This document shows positions 49,678 through 58,678 of a DNA stretch of 64,000 nucleotides, one piece after another. The DNA is taken from contig NZ_RJKN01000002.1 of the NCBI RefSeq assembly GCF_003751265.1, forward strand, positions 1-64,000, written 5' to 3'. Each line of letters begins with the position of its first letter. The first letter of the stretch is position 1. A model generated the notes under the pieces. That model was not told the origin of the DNA. It searched no databases and saw only the letters and a list, made by a program, of their open reading frames with translations. The translations under genes were made by a program, and so were the position numbers. This DNA is from Pseudokineococcus lusitanus. GTDB taxonomy: Bacteria; Actinomycetota; Actinomycetes; Actinomycetales; Quadrisphaeraceae.

Positions 49678-50877
49678 TCACCCCTCGCCGCGTCGCACGC
49701 AGCGCTCGACCTCCCGTGCCCGGCGCGCGGCCCCGGCGGCGGCCCGCGCGCCGTCGTCGCGGCGTGCCTGCTCGGCGGAGGTGCGCCGGGCCGCCCCGAG
49801 GTGGTCCGGCCGCTCCCACGGCGGGACGGCGGACCGCGGCACGGCCGTGACGACGCCGACGACCGCGGTCCCCGTCTCCAGCCCGACCTCCGACGACGCG
49901 GTGACGGCCCTCCCGGGGGACGCGGCCGCGGCCCGGGCCACGGCGCCCCCCGTCCCCGCCAGCCCGACGGCCGCGACGCCGCCGAGGGCGGCCCCGGTGT
50001 CGTGCTGGACGAAGTGGCCGAGCGCCGCGTCGGACGCCCCGCCGACCACCGCCGCCGCCCGCGAGCCCACCTGCGCCGGCGCGAGCGGCACGGGCGCGAG
50101 CACGGTGGAGACGGCCGCCGACCCGCGCGAGACGGCGGCGTAGCCGGCCGCGTGGACGTGGACGTGCTCGCCCACCCCGTCCTCCCACACCTCGCGCCGC
50201 AGGCGCGCGACGGGCGTCCGGCCCGGCCGGACGGTGCCGCCGTCCGCGGCCACGACGTCCGAGCCGTCCTCCGCCCCGACGGGACCGCCGCCCTGCCCCG
50301 CCCACGGCGCCCGGAGCCCCTCGGCCGTCGCCGCGGCGAGGCGCTGCGCCGCCCGCCCCTCCTCCTCGGCGTAGCGCTCGTGCAGCTGCCGGGCCTCCGC
50401 CGCCACGCCCGCGGCGACGGCCGCCGCCGCGTCGAGCCGCGCCGTCGCGCCGGCCACCTCGCGCGCGCGGGCCAACGGGTCCACGGCCGGCCCCCGGCCG
50501 CCGCCCACGAGCCGCTGCGCGACGGCCACGGCACCGGACACCCGCCCCACCTCCTGCGTGGCCGCGGCCATCCGGACCTCCAGCAGGTCGGCCTCCCGCT
50601 GCAGCCGCGCGAGCGCGGCGCCCCAGGCGTCGACGACGTCGGCCGCCCCGACCACGCCCACGGCGACGAGCCGCAGCGCGCTCGGCAGCGCGGCCACGCG
50701 CTCGCGGTGGGCGCGGGAGGCCGGTCCCTCCCACGCGCCCGCCTCCTCCCTCGCCGCGTGCCCCGCCGCGTCCAGCCGGGCCGCCAGCCCTCGCAGCGCC
50801 GCCGCGAGGGACCGGCAGCCGGCGACGTCGCCGGGGCAGGGGTCGAAGCCCAGCGCCGGCAGGTGCCGCGCGGTCAC
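49678..50877 (-). CDS. WXG100-like protein with long C-terminal region, possible type VII substrate
   Basis: 399 aa, no signal peptide. The N-terminal 100 residues form a helical hairpin with WEG (Trp49-Gly51) at the turn, as in WXG100/PPE-type proteins. A further helical part contains YAEEE (Tyr169, Glu173), which fits the YxxxD/E type VII export signal. The C-terminal 150 residues have HVHVHAAGYAAVSRG, a hydrophobic Ala/Gly stretch and a basic end, with no known toxin motif. It is coupled by GTGA to the small partner gene upstream. No EccC-like ATPase lies in the window. Confidence 0.6.
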   Translation of the reverse strand: MTARHLPALGFDPCPGDVAGCRSLAAALRGLAARLDAAGHAAREEAGAWEGPASRAHRERVAALPSALRLVAVGVVGAADVVDAWGAALARLQREADLLEVRMAAATQEVGRVSGAVAVAQRLVGGGRGPAVDPLARAREVAGATARLDAAAAVAAGVAAEARQLHERYAEEEGRAAQRLAAATAEGLRAPWAGQGGGPVGAEDGSDVVAADGGTVRPGRTPVARLRREVWEDGVGEHVHVHAAGYAAVSRGSAAVSTVLAPVPLAPAQVGSRAAAVVGGASDAALGHFVQHDTGAALGGVAAVGLAGTGGAVARAAAASPGRAVTASSEVGLETGTAVVGVVTAVPRSAVPPWERPDHLGAARRTSAEQARRDDGARAAAGAARRAREVERCVRRGEG

Positions 50878-51314
50878 GGCGCCCCGCCGTCGGCCGGGGC
50901 GGGCGGGCCGAGCACGGCCGGGGTCGCGGCACCGTCCGGGTCCGGCCCGGCGACGGGGCCGGGGAGCCCTGGCGGTGTCGGTCCGAGCGGGACCGGCGGC
51001 GCCGGGGGCCCGAGGACCGCCGGGACGAACGACGCCGCCACGGCGGCCTCGCAGCCGTCGTAGGCCGCGGCCGCCGCCCCGAGGTCCGCCGCGGCGACGT
51101 CGGCCAGCCGCCGGAGGGCCCCGACGTGGGTCGCCCAGTCCGCCTGCGCCCGCTCGACCTCCCGGACGAGGCGACGGCCGCCGAGCACGGACGGCGCCAG
51201 CGCCGTCCCCCGGGCGGCGACCGCGGCGAGGTCCTCCGCCGTCGTCACGAGAGCGGCCCGGACGGCCAGGAGCCGCTCCCCGTCCACGACGACCCGTCCG
51301 GCACCCGCCCCCAC
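50874..51314 (-). CDS. small helical WXG100/EspC-like partner protein
   Basis: 146 aa. About 95 residues of Ala/Leu/Val-rich helices with ADWATHVGALRRL in the middle and AAAAYDGCEAAVAASF at the end of the helical part; YDGCE fits the YxxxE export motif. A Pro/Gly tail follows. GTG 51314 sits behind GGAGGGGGAG. Size, helices and coupling to the WXG-like gene suggest an ESX-type heterodimer partner. No clear WXG turn is present, so the family call is tentative. Confidence 0.55.
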   Translation of the reverse strand: MGAGAGRVVVDGERLLAVRAALVTTAEDLAAVAARGTALAPSVLGGRRLVREVERAQADWATHVGALRRLADVAAADLGAAAAAYDGCEAAVAASFVPAVLGPPAPPVPLGPTPPGLPGPVAGPDPDGAATPAVLGPPAPADGGAP

Positions 51315-51597
51315 GGCTCCCCCTCCGTCCCGCCCCGGCGGGCGACGTCCCGGGCCACCGCCCGGACCGCGCCGCACGCTAGGACGACGGGCGGGTCTCC
51401 CGCCGGGGCCCGCCTGCCGCCTGTGGACGACGGTCGTCCGCACGCCGCCCGGGTGCTCCCGCGGACCGCTACCGGCGCGCCGCGGTCGTGCCGCCCCGGA
51501 CCGTCGGAGGCCTGTGGCACCCTGCGGCCCACCGGGTCCGACGACGGCCCGGGTCCCACGACGCCGGCAGAGCCGCCGGCCCGCGCAGGAGGCACCG

Positions 51598-51972
51598 ATG
51601 CCCCGACCGCACGAGGAGCCGGCGAGCGGCGACGCCGCCCGGCCCGGGGGGCCCTCGCGGCCCGCCACCGCGGAGGAGGTGCAGCAGACGCCCGAGTTCG
51701 CGGCCCTGCGCCGCAGCTTCCGCCGCTTCATCTTCCCGATGACCGCGCTGTTCCTGTCCTGGTACGCGCTCTACGTCCTGCTCGCCGCCTTCGCCCCCGG
51801 CTTCATGAGCCAGCGTCTCGGCGGCAGCACCATCACCGTGGGCCTGCTCTTCGGTCTGGGGCAGTTCGTCTCGACGTTCGCCATCACGATGATCTACCGC
51901 TCGTGGGCGGACAAGAAGTTCGACCCCGAGGCCGAGCGCCTCCGGGAGCGCATCGAGGGGGCGGCGGTCTGA
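51598..51972 (+). CDS. DUF485 membrane protein, partner of the acetate symporter
   Basis: 124 aa. Two helices (FPMTALFLSWYALYVLLAAF and ITVGLLFGLGQFVSTFAITMIY) separated by the conserved short loop, then YRSWADKKFDPEAERLRE. DUF485 (YjcH-like) proteins precede actP in many bacteria. ATG 51598 follows GGAGG, and the stop TGA shares its last base with the actP ATG. The 283-bp gap upstream, shared with the WXG-like genes, must hold the promoter, but none is clear. Confidence 0.94.
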   Translation: MPRPHEEPASGDAARPGGPSRPATAEEVQQTPEFAALRRSFRRFIFPMTALFLSWYALYVLLAAFAPGFMSQRLGGSTITVGLLFGLGQFVSTFAITMIYRSWADKKFDPEAERLRERIEGAAV

Positions 51973-53630
51973 TGGGCGTCCTCGCAGCACCGACGACGCT
52001 CGACGTCGGCTCCCCGGTCCTCAACATCGCGATCTTCCTCGTCTTCGTCGTCGTGACGCTCGCGATCGTCCTGCGGGCGAGCAAGAGCACGAAGACCGCG
52101 GCGGACTACTACGCCGGCGGCCGCAGCTTCAGCGGCCCCCAGAACGGCTTCGCCATCGCCGGCGACTACCTCTCGGCGGCGAGCTTCCTCGGCATCGCCG
52201 GGGCCATCGCCGTCTACGGCTACGACGGCTTCCTCTACTCCATCGGCTTCCTCGTGGCGTGGCTCGTGGCCCTGCTGCTCGTGGCCGAGCTCCTGCGCAA
52301 CACCGGGCGCTTCACGATGGCCGACGTCCTCAGCTTCCGGCTGCGGCAGCGCCCCATCCGCATGGCGGCGGCGCTGGCCACGCTGGCCGTCTGCTTCTTC
52401 TACCTCATCGCGCAGATGGCGGGCGCCGGCGGCCTCGTCGCCCTCCTCCTCGGCATCGAGGGGCAGGCGGGGCAGTACGTCGTCGTCGCCGTCGTCGGCC
52501 TCGTCATGATCGCGTACGTCCTCATCGGCGGCATGAAGGGCACCACCTACGTCCAGATGGTCAAGGCGGTGCTGCTCATCGCCGGCGCCCTCGTCATGAC
52601 CGTCTGGGTCCTCGCGCGGTACGGCTTCGACCTGTCCGCCGTGCTCCAGGCGGCGGTCGACACGTCGGCGTCGCAGGGCCTCGAGGACGCCGAGCGGCTG
52701 CTCGGGCCCGGGCTCCAGTACGGCGCCAGCACGACGACGCTCGTCAACTTCCTGTCGCTGTCGCTGGCCCTCGTGCTCGGCACCGCCGGCCTGCCGCACG
52801 TGCTCATGCGCTTCTACACGGTGCCCACCGGCAAGGAGGCCCGCCGCAGCGTCGTGTGGGCCATCTGGCTCATCGGCCTCTTCTACCTGCTGACGCTCGT
52901 CCTGGGCTACGGCGCAGCGGCTCTCGTGGGCCGCGAGGACATCCTCGCCGCCCCCGGCGGCGTGAACTCGGCCGCGCCCCTCCTGGCCTTCCAGCTCGGC
53001 GGCACGGTCCTGCTGGGCCTCATCGCGGCGGTCGCCTTCGCGACGATCCTCGCCGTCGTCGCCGGCCTCGCCATCACCGCGGCGACGTCCTTCGCGCACG
53101 ACATCTACGCCAGCGTCATCAAGAAGGGCACCGTCTCCCCGGACGGCGAGCTCAAGGTGGCGCGCCGCACCGTCGTCGTCATCGGCGTCGTGGCGATCCT
53201 CGGCGGCATGGCGGCCATCGGCCAGAACGTCGCCTTCCTCGTGGCCCTCGCCTTCGCGGTGGCGGCCAGCGCCAACCTGCCGACGATCGTCTACTCGCTC
53301 TTCTGGCGCCGCTTCACCACCCGCGGCGCGCTGTGGAGCATGTACGGCGGGCTCGTCAGCACGATCGTGCTCATCGCGTCGTCGCCGGTCGTCAGCGGCC
53401 GCGTGGACCCGGTCACCGGCGCCTCGACGTCGATGATCCGCGACACGTCCGTGGACTTCTCGTGGTTCCCCCTCGACAACCCCGGCATCGTCTCCATCCC
53501 GCTGGCCTTCTTCCTCGGCTGGCTCGGCACGGTCACGAGCAGGCCCGAGGCCGACCACGAGGCCAAGGCCGCCCAGATGGAGGTGCGCGCCCTCACCGGG
53601 GCGGGCGCCGAGAAGGCCGTCGACCACTGA
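51972..53630 (+). CDS. actP: cation/acetate symporter
   Basis: 552 aa, SSS (sodium:solute) family with about thirteen helices. ADYYAGGRSFSGPQNGFAIAGDYLSAASFLG and GGMKGTTYVQMVKAVLLI are diagnostic. It takes up acetate or other short carboxylates such as glycolate or pyruvate. It is coupled to DUF485 by TGATG and ends at a 17-bp hairpin. Uptake here feeds the Acs enzyme encoded just downstream. Confidence 0.96.
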   Translation: MGVLAAPTTLDVGSPVLNIAIFLVFVVVTLAIVLRASKSTKTAADYYAGGRSFSGPQNGFAIAGDYLSAASFLGIAGAIAVYGYDGFLYSIGFLVAWLVALLLVAELLRNTGRFTMADVLSFRLRQRPIRMAAALATLAVCFFYLIAQMAGAGGLVALLLGIEGQAGQYVVVAVVGLVMIAYVLIGGMKGTTYVQMVKAVLLIAGALVMTVWVLARYGFDLSAVLQAAVDTSASQGLEDAERLLGPGLQYGASTTTLVNFLSLSLALVLGTAGLPHVLMRFYTVPTGKEARRSVVWAIWLIGLFYLLTLVLGYGAAALVGREDILAAPGGVNSAAPLLAFQLGGTVLLGLIAAVAFATILAVVAGLAITAATSFAHDIYASVIKKGTVSPDGELKVARRTVVVIGVVAILGGMAAIGQNVAFLVALAFAVAASANLPTIVYSLFWRRFTTRGALWSMYGGLVSTIVLIASSPVVSGRVDPVTGASTSMIRDTSVDFSWFPLDNPGIVSIPLAFFLGWLGTVTSRPEADHEAKAAQMEVRALTGAGAEKAVDH

Positions 53631-53636
53631 CGGACC

Positions 53637-53679
53637 CCGGCCGGTCGGCCCCCTGCCCGCCGGGGGGCCGACCGGCCGG
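53637..53679 (+). terminator. hairpin terminator of DUF485-actP
   Basis: Bases 53637-53653 pair perfectly (17 bp) with 53663-53679 around a 9-nt loop, starting 7 bp after the actP stop. It separates uptake from acs, which must have its own promoter in 53680-53770. Confidence 0.8.
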
Positions 53680-53784
53680 ACCCGCGCCACCATGGCGCGG
53701 TCCCGGGGCCCCGCCCCGGCCGCCCGACCCGCACCAGCACCGACCCGCGCCCCGCCCGGGCGCGCCCGCGAGGAAGGACACGCC

Positions 53785-55770
53785 GTGCCCGACGAGGCCA
53801 CCACGCAGGAGACCTACCCGCCGCCGCCGGACCTGGCGCGCGACGCCGTCGCGCAGCCCGAGCTCTACGCGCGGGCGGACGCCGACCGGCTGGCCTTCTG
53901 GGCCGACCAGGCCCGCACGCTGCTGGACTGGGAGACCGACTTCACGCAGACGCTCGACTGGGACCGGGCGCCCTTCGCCCGCTGGTTCGTCGGCGGCCGG
54001 CTCAACGTCGCGCACAACTGCGTCGACCGGCACGTCGAGGCCGGGAACGGCGACCGCGTGGCGATCCACTGGGAGGGCGAGCCCGGCGACCGCCGCACCA
54101 TCACCTACGCCGACCTCGCCCGCGACGTCCGGCGCTGCGCCAACGCGCTCGAGGGCCTCGGCGTGAAGGCCGGCGACCGCGTCGCCCTCTACCTGCCGAT
54201 GATCCCCGAGGCCGTCGTCGCGATGCTCGCGTGCGCCCGCATCGGCGCCCCGCACAGCGTCGTCTTCGGCGGCTTCAGCGCCGACGCGCTGCGCAACCGC
54301 GTCGACGACGCCGAGGCGGTCGTCGTCGTCACCGCCGACGGCGGGTACCGCCGCGGCGCCGCGGCCCCGCTCAAGGCCAGCGTCGACGAGGCGCTCGGCG
54401 ACCCGGCGCGCGGGGGCCGCTCCGTGCGGTCGGTCCTCGTCGTCCGCCGCACCGGCCAGGACGTCGCGTGGACCGAGGGCCGCGACGTGTGGTGGCACGA
54501 CGTCGTCGACGGCGCGAGCGAGGAGCACGAGGCGCAGGCCTTCGACGCCGAGCACCCGCTCTACATCCTCTACACGTCCGGCACGACGGGGAAGCCGAAG
54601 GGCATCCTCCACACGAGCGGCGGGTACCTCACGGGCGCGGCGTACACCCACCGCAACGTCTTCGACGTCCGGCCCGAGACCGACGTGTACTGGTGCGCCG
54701 CCGACATCGGCTGGGTCACCGGCCACAGCTACATCGTCTACGGGCCGCTCGCCAACGGCGTCACGCAGGTCATGTACGAGGGCACCCCGGACACGCCCAC
54801 GCGCGAGCGGTGGTGGGAGGTCGTCGAGCGGTACGGCGTCACGCTGCTCTACACGGCGCCGACGACGGTCCGGACCTTCATGAAGTGGGGCGCGGACCTG
54901 CTCTCGGGCCACGACCTCTCGTCGCTGCGCCTCCTCGGCAGCGTCGGCGAGCCGATCAACCCCGAGGCGTGGGGCTGGTACCGCCGCCACGTCGGGTCGG
55001 ACCGCACGCCCGTCGTCGACACGTGGTGGCAGACCGAGACCGGCTCGATCATGATCTCGCCGCTGCCGGGGATCACGACGACGAAGCCCGGCTCGGCCCA
55101 GCGCCCGCTGCCGGGCATCAGCGCGGCCGTGCTCGACGACACGGGCGCCCCGGTGGCCGACGGCCAGGCCGGCTACCTCGTCCTCACCGAGCCGTGGCCC
55201 TCGATGCTCCGCGGGATCTGGGGCGACGACGACCGCTACGTCGAGACGTACTGGTCCCGCTTCCCCGGCAGGTACTTCGCCGGCGACGGCGCCCGGCTCG
55301 ACGAGGACGGCGACGTCTGGCTGCTCGGCCGGGTCGACGACGTCATGAACGTCTCGGGGCACCGGCTGTCGACCGCCGAGATCGAGTCGGCGCTCGTCAG
55401 CCACCCGAGCGTCGCGGAGGCGGCCGTCGTCGGCGCCGCCGACGACACGACGGGCCAGGCGGTCTGCGCCTTCGTCATCCTCCGCGCCGACGCCGCCCGC
55501 GCGGTGAGCGGCGAGGGCGACGAGGCGGACGCCGCCGCGCTCGTCAAGGAGCTGCGCGACCACGTGGCCCGCGAGATCAGCCCCATCGCCAAGCCGCGCC
55601 AGGTCCTCGTCGTCGCCGAGCTGCCGAAGACGCGGTCGGGGAAGATCATGCGCCGCCTGCTCCGCGACGTCGCCGAGGGCCGCGAGGCGGGCGACGTGAC
55701 GACGCTGGCCGACAGCTCCGTCATGGGCACCATCCGCGCCGGGCTGCAGGGCCCGGCCGCCGACGGCTGA
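53785..55770 (+). CDS. acs: acetyl-CoA synthetase
   Basis: 661 aa, cytosolic ANL-family ligase converting acetate, ATP and CoA into acetyl-CoA, AMP and PPi. YTSGTTGKPKGILH is the P-loop, WWQTETGSIMISPLPG the acyl-AMP core, RVDDVMNVSGHRLSTAEIES the hinge, and PKTRSGKIMRRLL carries the catalytic Lys that protein acetyltransferases can modify. GTG 53785 follows AGGAAGGA. A ppa gene in the same window would drain the PPi product. Confidence 0.97.
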   Translation: MPDEATTQETYPPPPDLARDAVAQPELYARADADRLAFWADQARTLLDWETDFTQTLDWDRAPFARWFVGGRLNVAHNCVDRHVEAGNGDRVAIHWEGEPGDRRTITYADLARDVRRCANALEGLGVKAGDRVALYLPMIPEAVVAMLACARIGAPHSVVFGGFSADALRNRVDDAEAVVVVTADGGYRRGAAAPLKASVDEALGDPARGGRSVRSVLVVRRTGQDVAWTEGRDVWWHDVVDGASEEHEAQAFDAEHPLYILYTSGTTGKPKGILHTSGGYLTGAAYTHRNVFDVRPETDVYWCAADIGWVTGHSYIVYGPLANGVTQVMYEGTPDTPTRERWWEVVERYGVTLLYTAPTTVRTFMKWGADLLSGHDLSSLRLLGSVGEPINPEAWGWYRRHVGSDRTPVVDTWWQTETGSIMISPLPGITTTKPGSAQRPLPGISAAVLDDTGAPVADGQAGYLVLTEPWPSMLRGIWGDDDRYVETYWSRFPGRYFAGDGARLDEDGDVWLLGRVDDVMNVSGHRLSTAEIESALVSHPSVAEAAVVGAADDTTGQAVCAFVILRADAARAVSGEGDEADAAALVKELRDHVAREISPIAKPRQVLVVAELPKTRSGKIMRRLLRDVAEGREAGDVTTLADSSVMGTIRAGLQGPAADG

Positions 55771-55779
55771 GCACCTCCC

Positions 55780-55826
55780 GACGCAGCAGGACCCCGTGGA
55801 CGCCGTCCGCGGGGTCCTGCTGCGTC
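55780..55826 (+). terminator. hairpin terminator of acs
   Basis: Bases 55780-55796 pair perfectly (17 bp) with 55810-55826; the 13-nt loop can form a further GGAC/GTCC mini-stem. It begins 9 bp after the acs stop. Confidence 0.85.
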
Positions 55827-56018
55827 CGGGCCCCTGTCCCCGCTCCCGCCCGGTGCGTCCCGACCCGGCCCGCTCCTCCCGGGGCGCGCGCCACCGCCCG
55901 GCTGCGTAGGCTCGCCGCCCGGAGATCACGTGCGCAGCCGCGGGGTCCCCGCACGGCCTCCCGGCCGTGCGGAAGTACCGCCCGTCGCGCCGCCCGTGCC
56001 GCACCACCTGGAGGACCC

Positions 56019-56468
56019 GTGGCCCACCTCGCATCCCAGAGCCAGAACCGCCCGCAGACCGGGTCGACCCGCCCGGCCGCCCCCGCGGCGCCGGCGCAGG
56101 AGCGCTCCGTGGGGCAGCTCGTCGTCGCGGTCAAGCGCGACCTGCTCGCGCTGGTCAAGAGCGAGGTCGCCCTCGCCAAGGCGGAGATCGCGGGCGAGGC
56201 GAAGACCGCCGGCATCGGCGCGGGGATGTTCGCCGGGGCGGCCCTCTTCGGCTTCCTCGCCCTCGTCTTCCTCCTCGTCGCCGGCTCGCTCGCCCTCGCG
56301 CTGGTCCTGCCGACGTGGGCGGCGTTCCTCGTCGTCGGCGGCGTGCTCCTCCTGCTCGCCGGGCTGCTGGCGCTCGTCGGCAAGAGCCGCGTCTCCAAGG
56401 TCGGCACGCCCGAGCGCACCGTCCGCACCGCCCAGGGCAGCATCGCCGCCCTCAAGGGCCAGCGCTGA
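56019..56468 (+). CDS. phage-holin-like membrane protein (Rv3669-type)
   Basis: 149 aa. An N-terminal cytosolic arm with SVGQLVVAVKRDLLALVKSEVALAKAEIAGEAKTAG forms an amphipathic helix typical of the holin-superfamily/DUF1469-like group. Two helices follow (MFAGAALFGFLALVFLLVAGSLALALVLP and AAFLVVGGVLLLLAGLLALVG), then a basic tail. GTG 56019 follows GGAGGA. In M. tuberculosis the homologous position (Rv3669) also precedes the EphE-like hydrolase. Not a phage remnant; no phage genes are nearby. Confidence 0.88.
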   Translation: MAHLASQSQNRPQTGSTRPAAPAAPAQERSVGQLVVAVKRDLLALVKSEVALAKAEIAGEAKTAGIGAGMFAGAALFGFLALVFLLVAGSLALALVLPTWAAFLVVGGVLLLLAGLLALVGKSRVSKVGTPERTVRTAQGSIAALKGQR

Positions 56469-57409
56469 CCCAGGGCCCGGCGGGGACGGGCGACGACGGG
56501 CTCGACCCGGTCCTCGTCCCCGGGCCGTGGGAGCACCGGCTCGTCCCCGCGGGCGGGGCCCGGTTCCACGTCGCCGTCGCCGGCCCGTCCGCGCCCGCGA
56601 CGGCACCGCTCGTGGTGCTCCTGCACGGCTTCCCGCAGCACTGGTGGGCCTGGCGTCACCAGATCACCGCCCTCGCGGACGCCGGGCACCGCGTCGCCGC
56701 CATGGACCTGCGCGGCAGCGGGGCCAGCGACAAGACGCCCCGCGGCTACGACACGACGACGCTGGCCGCCGACGTCGGCGGCGTGGTGCGGGCGCTCGGC
56801 GCGTCCCGGGCCGTCGTCGTGGGGCAGGGCCTCGGCGGGCAGGTCGCCTGGGCCATGCCCGCGCTCGAGCCCGCCACGACCGTCGCCGTCGGCGTCCTGT
56901 CCGCCGCGCCCCCGACGGCGGCCCCCCTGGCCGCCCTCGCGCCGCGGCACGTCGTCAGCCACCGGCACACCGTCGGCCTGCAGCTCCCGCTCGTCGCCGG
57001 GCGGCGCCTGCGGGGCGAGCTCGTCCCCGAGCTGCTGGCCCGCTGGGCGGGCCCCGGGTGGCCCGGGGCCGCCGAGGCGCAGCGCTACGCCGCCGCCATG
57101 TCGACCCCGTGGGCCTCCCGCGCCGCCGTCGAGCGGCACCGGTGGGAGGTCCGCTCCCCGCTCCGCCGGGACGGCCGCCGGCTGCGGGCGGCCCTCGAGC
57201 GGCCGCTCTCGGTGCCCGTGCTCCAGCTCCACGGCGAGCTCGACGGCCTCCTGCCGCCGCGGGCCGCCCGGCCGCCGGCCGCCTGGGCCGGTCCGCAGCA
57301 CCGCTTCGAGGTCCTGCCCGGGGTCGGCCACTTCCTCGCCGAGGAGGCACCCGCCGTCGTGACGGCGCGGCTGCTGGCGTGGCTGGCCGAGGTCCTGCCC
57401 TCCCGCTGA
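56465..57409 (+). CDS. EphE-like alpha/beta hydrolase with altered nucleophile elbow
   Basis: 314 aa. HGFPQHWWAWRHQITALADAGHRVAAMDLRGSGASDKTPRGYD is the epoxide-hydrolase-like opening. The elbow reads VVVGQGLGGQVAW, with Gly at the position of the usual Asp or Ser nucleophile. The acid (GELDGLLPP) and the His (GVGHFLAEE) are kept. No ATG, GTG or TTG exists in frame before the domain, so a CTG at 56465 overlapping the holin stop (CTGA) is the likely start, with AAGGG upstream. It is coupled to the holin-like gene and convergent with marP. Confidence 0.82.
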   Translation: MTQGPAGTGDDGLDPVLVPGPWEHRLVPAGGARFHVAVAGPSAPATAPLVVLLHGFPQHWWAWRHQITALADAGHRVAAMDLRGSGASDKTPRGYDTTTLAADVGGVVRALGASRAVVVGQGLGGQVAWAMPALEPATTVAVGVLSAAPPTAAPLAALAPRHVVSHRHTVGLQLPLVAGRRLRGELVPELLARWAGPGWPGAAEAQRYAAAMSTPWASRAAVERHRWEVRSPLRRDGRRLRAALERPLSVPVLQLHGELDGLLPPRAARPPAAWAGPQHRFEVLPGVGHFLAEEAPAVVTARLLAWLAEVLPSR

Positions 57410-57433
57410 CCCGCGCGGGACGCCCGCGGCGCG

Positions 57434-58678
57434 TCAGGCCGGCACGCACTCCCCGGTGCTCACCGCGGCGTCCGCCGTCGTGGCCGCCTCGAGCACGGGC
57501 GCGGCCTCGGCGAGCGTGAGCGCGTACCCGGTGCTCGCGTCGTCCACCGACCGGGCGAAGACGACGCCGACGACCTCGCCGTCGAGGCTGACGAGCGGGC
57601 CGCCGGAGTTGCCCGGCTGGACGCCGGCGCGCAGCGAGTAGACCTCGCGGACCACGCCCGGCTCGCCGTAGACGTCCTCGCCCTGCGCCGTCAGCACCTG
57701 CCGGACCGTGGCCGGCTCGACGGCGTACGGCCCGTCGAGCGGGAAGCCGAGGACCGCGGCGGCCTCCCCCGGCCCCAGCGGCTCGGCCGCCAGCGGCAGC
57801 GCCCCGCCGGTGAGGTCCGGGACGTCGAGGACGGCGAGGTCGCGCTCGGGGTCGTAGACGACGACCTCCGCCGGCAGCGGGTCGCCCACCCCGCCGACCT
57901 GGACCCGCGGGTCCTCGACGCCGGCGACGACGTGCGCGTTGGTCACGACCCGGCCGGGCGCCATGACGAAGCCCGACCCCTCGACCCCCCGGCCGCACTC
58001 GCGCGCGACGCCGTCGACCTTGACGACGCCCTGCCGGACGTCCTCGGCGACGGCGGCCGCGGCGGCGGCCTCCTCGCCGTCGGGCGCCTCGACGGGGAGG
58101 ACGACCTCCTCGGCCCCGACGAAGACCCGCGGGAAGCCGCCCGCCTCGAGGGCCGAGCCGACCTCGGCGAAGACACGGCCCGCGTCCAGCGGGACGGCGC
58201 GGTCCAGCGCCGTGACCACGTGGCTGCCCTCCACGGCCCGCACGAGCACGGGGACGGGCGCGGCCCGGGCCGCCGCGGCGCCGAACCAGACGAGGACGCC
58301 GACGAGCACGAGCGACATGACGGCGCCGAGCAGCGCGTCGAGGACGCGCAGCGGCGTCCACGGGACGAGCGCCCGCAGCCGCGCGCCGACGGCGAGCAGG
58401 AGGGCCTGCCCGAGGAGCGCGGCGACGAGGACACCGCCCACGACGACGACGAGCCGCTGCCACGCGGGCTCCCAGCCGGCGACCGCGTCCGGCAGGAAGG
58501 CCGCCGCCAGCGCGCCGCCGCCGAGGAAGCCGACGAGCGAGAGGACGCCGAGCACGAGGCCGCGCCGGAGGCCGGCCAGCACGTTGAGGACGACGAGCAG
58601 GACGACGACGACGTCGACGACCACCCCGCCGTCGCCGAGCGGGCCCGTCGGCGGGGCGACCGCCAGCAGCCCGCTCAC
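57434..58678 (-). CDS. marP: MarP-like membrane serine protease (CvpA-type N-domain, S1C protease)
   Basis: 414 aa. Four helices (about residues 15-135) resembling colicin V production protein are followed by an extracytoplasmic trypsin-like domain. The triad is complete: TNAHVVAG (His), ERDLAVLDV (Asp) and PGNSGGPLV (Ser). GSGFVMAPGRVV stands before the His as in all S1C members. In M. tuberculosis MarP (Rv3671c) is needed for acid and oxidative resistance. The GTG overlaps the nudix stop in GTGA. Confidence 0.94.
   Translation of the reverse strand: MSGLLAVAPPTGPLGDGGVVVDVVVVLLVVLNVLAGLRRGLVLGVLSLVGFLGGGALAAAFLPDAVAGWEPAWQRLVVVVGGVLVAALLGQALLLAVGARLRALVPWTPLRVLDALLGAVMSLVLVGVLVWFGAAAARAAPVPVLVRAVEGSHVVTALDRAVPLDAGRVFAEVGSALEAGGFPRVFVGAEEVVLPVEAPDGEEAAAAAAVAEDVRQGVVKVDGVARECGRGVEGSGFVMAPGRVVTNAHVVAGVEDPRVQVGGVGDPLPAEVVVYDPERDLAVLDVPDLTGGALPLAAEPLGPGEAAAVLGFPLDGPYAVEPATVRQVLTAQGEDVYGEPGVVREVYSLRAGVQPGNSGGPLVSLDGEVVGVVFARSVDDASTGYALTLAEAAPVLEAATTADAAVSTGECVPA

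Noticed and set aside
56019-56468. Prophage holin
   Set aside because: The fold is holin-like, but the gene is in a conserved housekeeping context with no lysin, integrase or structural phage genes.
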